DNA from: Berberis thunbergii
Lineage: Eukaryota > Streptophyta > Magnoliopsida > Ranunculales > Berberidaceae
Direction: 5' to 3'
NCBI GenBank assembly: GCA_003290165.1
Contig: QNQO01000642.1
Coordinates: 558,001-622,000, forward strand
DNA length: 64,000 nucleotides
Shown here: one piece after another, positions 59,057 through 64,000 of the stretch
Layout: each line of letters opens with the position of its first letter
Numbering within the stretch: the stretch's first letter is position 1
Notes under the pieces: generated by a model
What the model was told of the DNA's origin: nothing
Databases searched by the model: none
The model's input: the letters and a program-made list of their open reading frames with translations, nothing else
Position numbers and translations under genes: made by a program

Positions 59057-59214
59057 GTATGTGTGTATAAAGATGGAGAGGTTATTATAGATACTGCTGC
59101 TGGCGTGCTTGGAAAATATGATCCTCGTCCTGTTCAGCCAGATAGCTTATTTTCTGTTTTCTCAGTAACAAAGGGAATAAATACAGGAATGTTACACTGG
59201 CTAGTTGACAATGA
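59057..59214 (+). pseudogene. Captured exon: ABC1K/beta-lactamase fusion protein (ABC1K11 type)
   Basis: TTTTAAG acceptor, GTATGT donor, 158 bp open in frame: VCVYKDGEVIIDTAAGVLGK, YDPRPVQPDSLFSVFSVTKG, INTGMLHWLVDN. This is the start of the beta-lactamase-like domain of the plant ABC1 kinase/beta-lactamase fusion (Arabidopsis At5g24810 type). SVTK is the serine-x-x-lysine active-site motif of the serine beta-lactamase/penicillin-binding family and is kept. The rest of the fold is absent. The two-domain protein is a predicted atypical kinase of organelles. Confidence 0.88.
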
Positions 59215-60423
59215 GTATGTTACAGTTTCCAGTTCTCCCTAATTTCATTTTGATCCCTTTCTTTTTTCAAGTTTAGTGGTTCCACTACCAAGCTTCGTTT
59301 AACAAGAATTTAACAAGAATACAACTGAAACTTTGAAAATAGTAAAGCATGCATCAGCAAAAAATCTTTTCCTAGAGCATGAAGGTTTGATTCAACTATA
59401 TAAAACGAATTATAAGTAGTTGGGAAGGGCATTTGAGCACATCCACTGTAAAAATAGTTGCTTACCCATCCTTGTCTGACAGGTTTTGTATTTATCTTTT
59501 TGTAAACTCTCCATGATCACCATATAGTTTTTTGAGGATTTATTTTAGGAATTCGTAAATATATGTTATGTGTTTCTTAATGTGTAGGAAGCTCCAAGCC
59601 AAGATTTATTTATCTTCTTTGTTTCTAATGTTGCTACAAGCACAATTGATTATGTCAAAAGCTTCCTAGATGAAAAGTATGATTATTGCTAAGAGATAAG
59701 TTTGCATAACAATTGATTATTGCTGGTTTTATGGCTTTTCATTAAAAGAGAAATCAAAAGTTTGCATAAGTGGTGTTGTTGTGGTATGTTGTATGTAGTT
59801 AATACTATATGATCTTTTGCTACAAGGAGTTAAGTTTGGAAATGATGAATACAAGAAAAGTGGTAAGCTCTATCTATCCTTTCTCGTTTTCTGACTTCTT
59901 TTCTTATACAACCAATTCCCAAAATATGACAGAGAGTGAAATAACAAGAAGTTTGAAAATATGACAATCTGATATTATGTACAAACTCACTCACCATTGT
60001 TACTACTAGTCCCATCTTTTGTATAGTTTTCATGCCCACCACCCCACATGGCATTTGATTTTTATCACTTTTTAAACCATTTTTATCCTTTGTCTGCATG
60101 GGCAGATTCGCCTGCTATCATTCTGCAGTCTTCTTATGCTTCAAGTTCAAGCACTGCTGACTAGAATGGACGGACACCATCTTCTGAATTGGAAGATGTG
60201 GAATCTGGGGATGATCTCGGAACTTCCTCCCATGCTGAAAACATTCCTAGTTCAGGATGTGAGAATGCTTCTGTATACATGCATAACGTAGCAGGTAAAA
60301 GTGGTATGTGATAATAAATTAACCCTAAAAAATCTGCTCTCAGTAATTCTATATGTTTATATTGGAGCATTTTATTTGCTTCGTAATCTTTAGATACCAG
60401 CTCTTGTCTTTACTGCTTTTCAG
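59215..60423. other. Spacer in CACTA-4 with a possible decayed exon
   Basis: A plus-strand stretch near 60165-60295 reads PSSELEDVESGDDLGTSSHA and ENIPSSGCENASVYMHNVAG. It could be an upstream exon of the next fragment; a stop precedes it. Otherwise AT-rich. Confidence 0.4.
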
Positions 60424-62374
60424 GACATTTGAGTTCATCTAGGATTCCACTTGAAAGAAGGTTTGATGGTGCTCATTCTATTCAGTTTCCAAGCACATCT
60501 GTTTGGTATGAACTTCACATCCCGAGCGGAAACATCGGCAGCGTCCAAGAAAATTTCACTTTTTATGACCGCCAAAATGGTACTGAAGCCATCGCTAGAA
60601 AATCGACAGAGTCGAAGTTGGATGTCTGTAACTTGCTCAAAGACGACATCAGTGGTGGAAACCTAGTTTTTCCTGATATGCATCTGCAGACATCAGTTTC
60701 TCAAGGACTAGTTCAGGTTTGCTGTCATCTCACGCTCCTTTAGATGATTTGTTGTTCTCAAGAGTTAGCAAATTTCAAAAGAGAATCTCATCTACATTTG
60801 CATTGATCTAATCTAAAAGGGCCCTAAAGCTTCTATTATGGTGTTATCTCAGTGTGTAAGATAATGGAGTGTTGGAAGAAAAAATTTGTAAATGGAAGAA
60901 GGTGCAACATTTGTCAAATTATATGAAAGGATGAATTTTCTTTGTTCAGCTGATCCCATATAAACTGATATAAACTTTAATTATGATTACCACCCTAGTT
61001 GTCAAGCATTGTAATCTCAGAATTCATTCTATACACATTACATTCTTACTAAATCAGTCTTCACTGAACATATAATCTTTGCAGTTGTTATCAACTTTAC
61101 ATGCAGGGTCTTGAAAAATCCATAGCATGGGATGGTGAAGGAGCAGTGTGCTTGATTGAGGTATTGTATTACCAAAACAGTTCTTAAACACAAAGCATGT
61201 TCTTTTATACACTTTGTTGTGTTGAATGTTTTTTTATTTTGCCCCTTCAATGTTATATCTTGAGTTTTGCATTGCATTTGGCATGATGACTAGTCATTAG
61301 CTAACAAAATAAATAGACAAGCAACTTATTACGCGAATTGATTCGGTTCTTTTCATCTATCTATTTCTGAGAATTTTGGTTCTTTTCATCTATCTTGTGT
61401 TGGTTGAACCCGAAAAAGTATGAAGTATAATGGAGGAATGCTTAAGCTCCATGTTTTGACATACTTTGGCACTAAATGCTTAGAATATAATGCAAAAGAA
61501 TAGGTAGTTATTAACATTGTGGAATTTTAGAAGGTGAGTATAGGAAGAAGAATATTATAAGAAGAATTTTTAGTTGTTACAAGGGTATGATTAATTTTCA
61601 GTTGCAAAGCACCAAATTATTATAGGGTGGATTTGGGATGCTTTTTCAGTATATGAAACAGAGATGTATACCCTGTTTTTTGCTGCAACAAAAAACAGAG
61701 AATGCTCTGGTTTCGAGCTTTGTTTTGTAGAGTGTTTGGAGTTTTCTTTGAGGCGTTTGGTGGTCTCTTGGCTGTGGTTTGTAATGACAGAGTTAGGATG
61801 CAGTAAGGACCTATTTTCCTAATAAGATTCGAGGGTGGGTTTGCTTCAAAACTTCTGACTTATGTGTTGGTTTATTGATTTTTTATTTGTGATTGTGGTA
61901 TTTTATTGTATGGGTTTTGTATTTGTGATTGTTGCATTGACTGGATCAGTTTGAGTCTTTTATTGTTTAAAGGGTTTTCATAATCTGATCCATATTGTGA
62001 ATTGTTGAGGGACTTGCCCAATGATGTTAATGAAGCAATGTTGACATTGATGATTTTTGTGAGAAGGTAAAACAACAGATATCTTCATCTTGCCTGCATT
62101 TGTGCATGATTTCTCCCTTGGTCTTGTTCTCACTTTAGCTTGATTGTTGTCTCAGGCACAACTTGTTAACTACATCCAGTATAGAGCTCTGCTGGAGGGA
62201 TGGACTTCTCGTATGTGGACAAAATATATGGGCGTTTCTAATATGGAAGACTCAGAATCCTTGGATGGTCTTAGAGGTCAAATCTATGATCATCTCCATG
62301 ACCAAACAGCAGGATTCTATGGCTGCCGCTCTGCAGCAGAACCAATTCATGTCCAACTGAATCTGGCAACAAAG
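60424..62374 (+). pseudogene. Captured three-exon fragment, gene not recognised
   Basis: Exon 60424-60716 includes SSSRIPLERRFDGAHSIQFP, SVWYELHIPSGNIGSVQENF and DISGGNLVFPDMHLQTSVSQ. Exon 61107-61160 reads [18 protein letters not shown]. Exon 62156-62374 reads [40 protein letters not shown] and [14 protein letters not shown]. All splice sites fit the GT..AG rule and phases are compatible from GLE to AQL. The coding quality is high, with no stop in about 560 bp, so the capture seems fairly recent. I do not recognise the protein. Confidence 0.6.
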
Positions 62375-63399
62375 GTACCATTTATTTATTAGGAAGCAAC
62401 TCTAACACCGTGAAGACATGTTTCCTCATTTGTTTTCGAAAAAAAAAAAGTTATTTATCATTGACTAGCTGCATTTTCTGGATGTGATGGCTTGGCTGAT
62501 AAGATTTATCTTGTCGATTGAGAATGCAAGTGCTATATTACATAGTCTCCCCTATTTCCCTGATGTCGATCTCATCCTTCGGAATGCCTCTTAAGGCTTT
62601 TTTTCATGCCTATAATCCTCACCTATAAACTTTTATTAATTGTTGTTTTCTTTTTATAAGCCTATGAATGCAATGTTTTAATATTCTCCTCTAGCCTTTC
62701 ACTAAAGGCATGCCTCTCGACTGCATGACCATATATAGTTGATTCTCTTTATTCTTTCATATAAATTAAAACATACACTACTAATTACTCTCATTGCATT
62801 TAAATACATCCACCTAGTTCAAATGGCATGTCACAGGTCAAGGTAGTAAAACTGATCAGAACCCGATCGGTGTAACCAGTCAGGTGGGTCAACCTGAAAT
62901 GACACGGAAATACAAAAACTTATGACCTGAACTCATTTATATCGAGCCAGTTTTGATTGTGTTATCGTGTTCTGATTCTACCCTGACCTGACCGGACCTG
63001 ACCATTGGTAGGGCCAGGATTGAAAGATGGAAATGATTATCTACATCTGAGTTCTGCTCAAAATATTTGCATATACGTGTTTTTGCAAAGATCTGTTCCA
63101 TGCTCACGGAGTTGGGATTCTTACGATTCTCTTACTGTATTATATGAATGAGCTTGAGTTGGCTAGAATATGTCTCATTAGTCCATAGTGTGGGACTTGA
63201 CAACCCTGTTTTGACTGAGAAAGCATGTTAACAGTAGTACATGAACATATTTATAAAAAATCTACATTTCCTTAAATTTCTATGCGTTTGGTTGCTATGT
63301 TCTTATGTTTGTGTTAAGCTGTAATCTGGCAGCTAAGTTGATTTTGAAGTATTTTACACAAGCTAAGCATAGTTATGGTCATGGTTTTTTCACTCTCAG
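62375..63399. other. Spacer in CACTA-4
   Basis: AT-rich intron-like DNA with no supported feature. Confidence 0.5.
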
Positions 63400-63486
63400 G
63401 TTCAGAGCTGCAACTTTGAGGAATTTTTCGCCCCTGAATTGGATAAACATGGTTATCAAGCTCTCTACAAGAAAAAAACAACAGAG
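63400..63486 (+). pseudogene. Captured exon: CCR4 deadenylase
   Basis: CTCTCAG acceptor, ACAGAG/GTTGTC donor, 29 codons: VQSCNFEEFFAPELDKHGYQ then ALYKKKTTE. This is the block after the LQEV catalytic motif in the endonuclease/exonuclease/phosphatase domain of plant CCR4 proteins, the deadenylases of the CCR4-NOT complex that shorten mRNA poly(A) tails. The usual VQxDHFEEFFAPELDKHGY is nearly intact; DH is changed to CN. Other exons may lie beyond the window. Confidence 0.88.
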
Positions 63487-64000
63487 GTTGTCTTATGAAT
63501 TTATTTGTTCTTAAGAGTTTTTTTTTCTGTGGAATTTTGTTGTTATTTTTTAACTTTACTTTTGGATCTTGTTACTCTAATTAGCTAGAGCTCGATGTTG
63601 ATCACTAGGGAGAGGACCCAAACTGGCACCTACATCAATTTTATTTAAAATTATATCTTTAACCTTAATGAAGTATTGGATATTGAAATTTTGGAGCCTA
63701 TTTGATTGTCTGATGCTTCAGTGATATCATTGAAGGACAGGCAAAAGGATCATAAATGATCGATCCCTCAAGATTTCGTTGTTTCATTTCAATGTTTTGC
63801 AAATGTGGATTGCATATTATTGCTTGTTTCCGTGATTGCACCCATTGGCAAAGACAAGCTAGGTCTATGAATGTCCCTTCAGTTTGGAAGATTTGATTTT
63901 GTATGTTTAAGAATTGTTGATTTCTCTTCATTTATTCTACCATGTCATTCTCATGTGTCATGGCTGTTTTACAGATTTTCAAGTGAAACAATTATACTTG
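63487..64000. other. Right margin, intron-like DNA
   Basis: It could be the intron following the CCR4 exon. ATTTTACAG at the very end (about 63967-63975) could be an acceptor leading to an exon that leaves the window. Confidence 0.35.

Larger units (their letters stand above)
55230..64000 (+). mobile_element. CACTA-4: left part, running beyond the window
   Basis: CACTACACCAAAAGGCTTGT starts at 55230 and continues TTAGCTACGGGGAGG. This matches the inverse of the type-2 ends at 47568 and 54271, so this element is in the opposite orientation. The 3 bp before it are GAC. Subterminal palindromes follow to about 55575. No closing GGTGTAGTG is seen before 64000, so it is at least 8.8 kb. The interior has splice-bounded exons of unrelated genes on the plus strand. 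Confidence 0.82.

Noticed and set aside
1..64000. tRNA, rRNA, CRISPR arrays, bacterial operons, ribosome binding sites
   Set aside because: None seen. The repeats are eukaryotic transposon termini and LTRs, and coding pieces have spliceosomal introns.

Overview
The window is nuclear DNA of a seed plant, probably a eudicot with a large repeat-rich genome. The signs are AT-rich noncoding DNA with GT..AG introns, plant-specific protein fragments (TGA bZIP, class VIII myosin, isoamylase, ATG18, CCR4) and dense nesting of plant LTR retrotransposons and CACTA transposons. The species cannot be told from the sequence. I see no intact host gene, no tRNA or rRNA gene, and nothing bacterial. Every coding stretch is a transposon gene or an exon-sized host gene fragment carried in a transposon.

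Layout. (1) 1-5808 is the right part of a CACTA element (CACTA-1) carrying fragments of at least four host genes (DnaJ-type zinc finger, myosin VIII, CPN60, TGA bZIP factor). (2) 5809-20268 is an old Athila-like Gypsy element, here called X, reduced to protease and integrase-tail remnants, a 3' region and an LTR. It is split by a Tat-like element, here called A, at 7356-17445. A has LTRs, gag, protease, tandem repeats and an antisense ORF, and that ORF is itself split by a solo LTR at 13935-15919. (3) 20275-33192 holds two further gag-protease copies, B1 and B2. They are preceded by duplicated X LTR pieces and separated by an LTR of a third family and a second antisense-ORF remnant. (4) 33193-54271 is an outer CACTA element inserted into B2. 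It holds a broken TnpA-like transposase gene and fragments of PABP, bHLH and ATG18. A second, complete 10.3-kb CACTA element at 37278-47568 is nested inside it and carries isoamylase, AAA-ATPase and coiled-coil fragments. A solo LTR lies at 51128-53046. (5) 54272-55229 resumes B2. (6) From 55230 to the end of the window is the left part of CACTA-4, with fragments of an F-box gene, an ABC1K/beta-lactamase gene, CCR4 and two unrecognised genes.

The system worth attention is the CACTA family. All four elements share one terminal design: CACTACACCAAA ends plus arrays of short CCACGG/CCGTGG palindromes. Each complete element has two distinguishable ends, called type 1 and type 2 here. In all four, every recognisable captured exon, and the transposase gene, reads from the type-2 end toward the type-1 end. 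Exons keep splice sites and often reading frame, and two unrelated genes are fused inside one exon. Just inside the three visible type-2 ends lies the sequence TTTGGCGC, which matches the plant E2F consensus. This looks like an exon-collecting transposon family with a promoter at one end. The history can be partly ordered because copy B1 preserves the exact empty site of the outer element.
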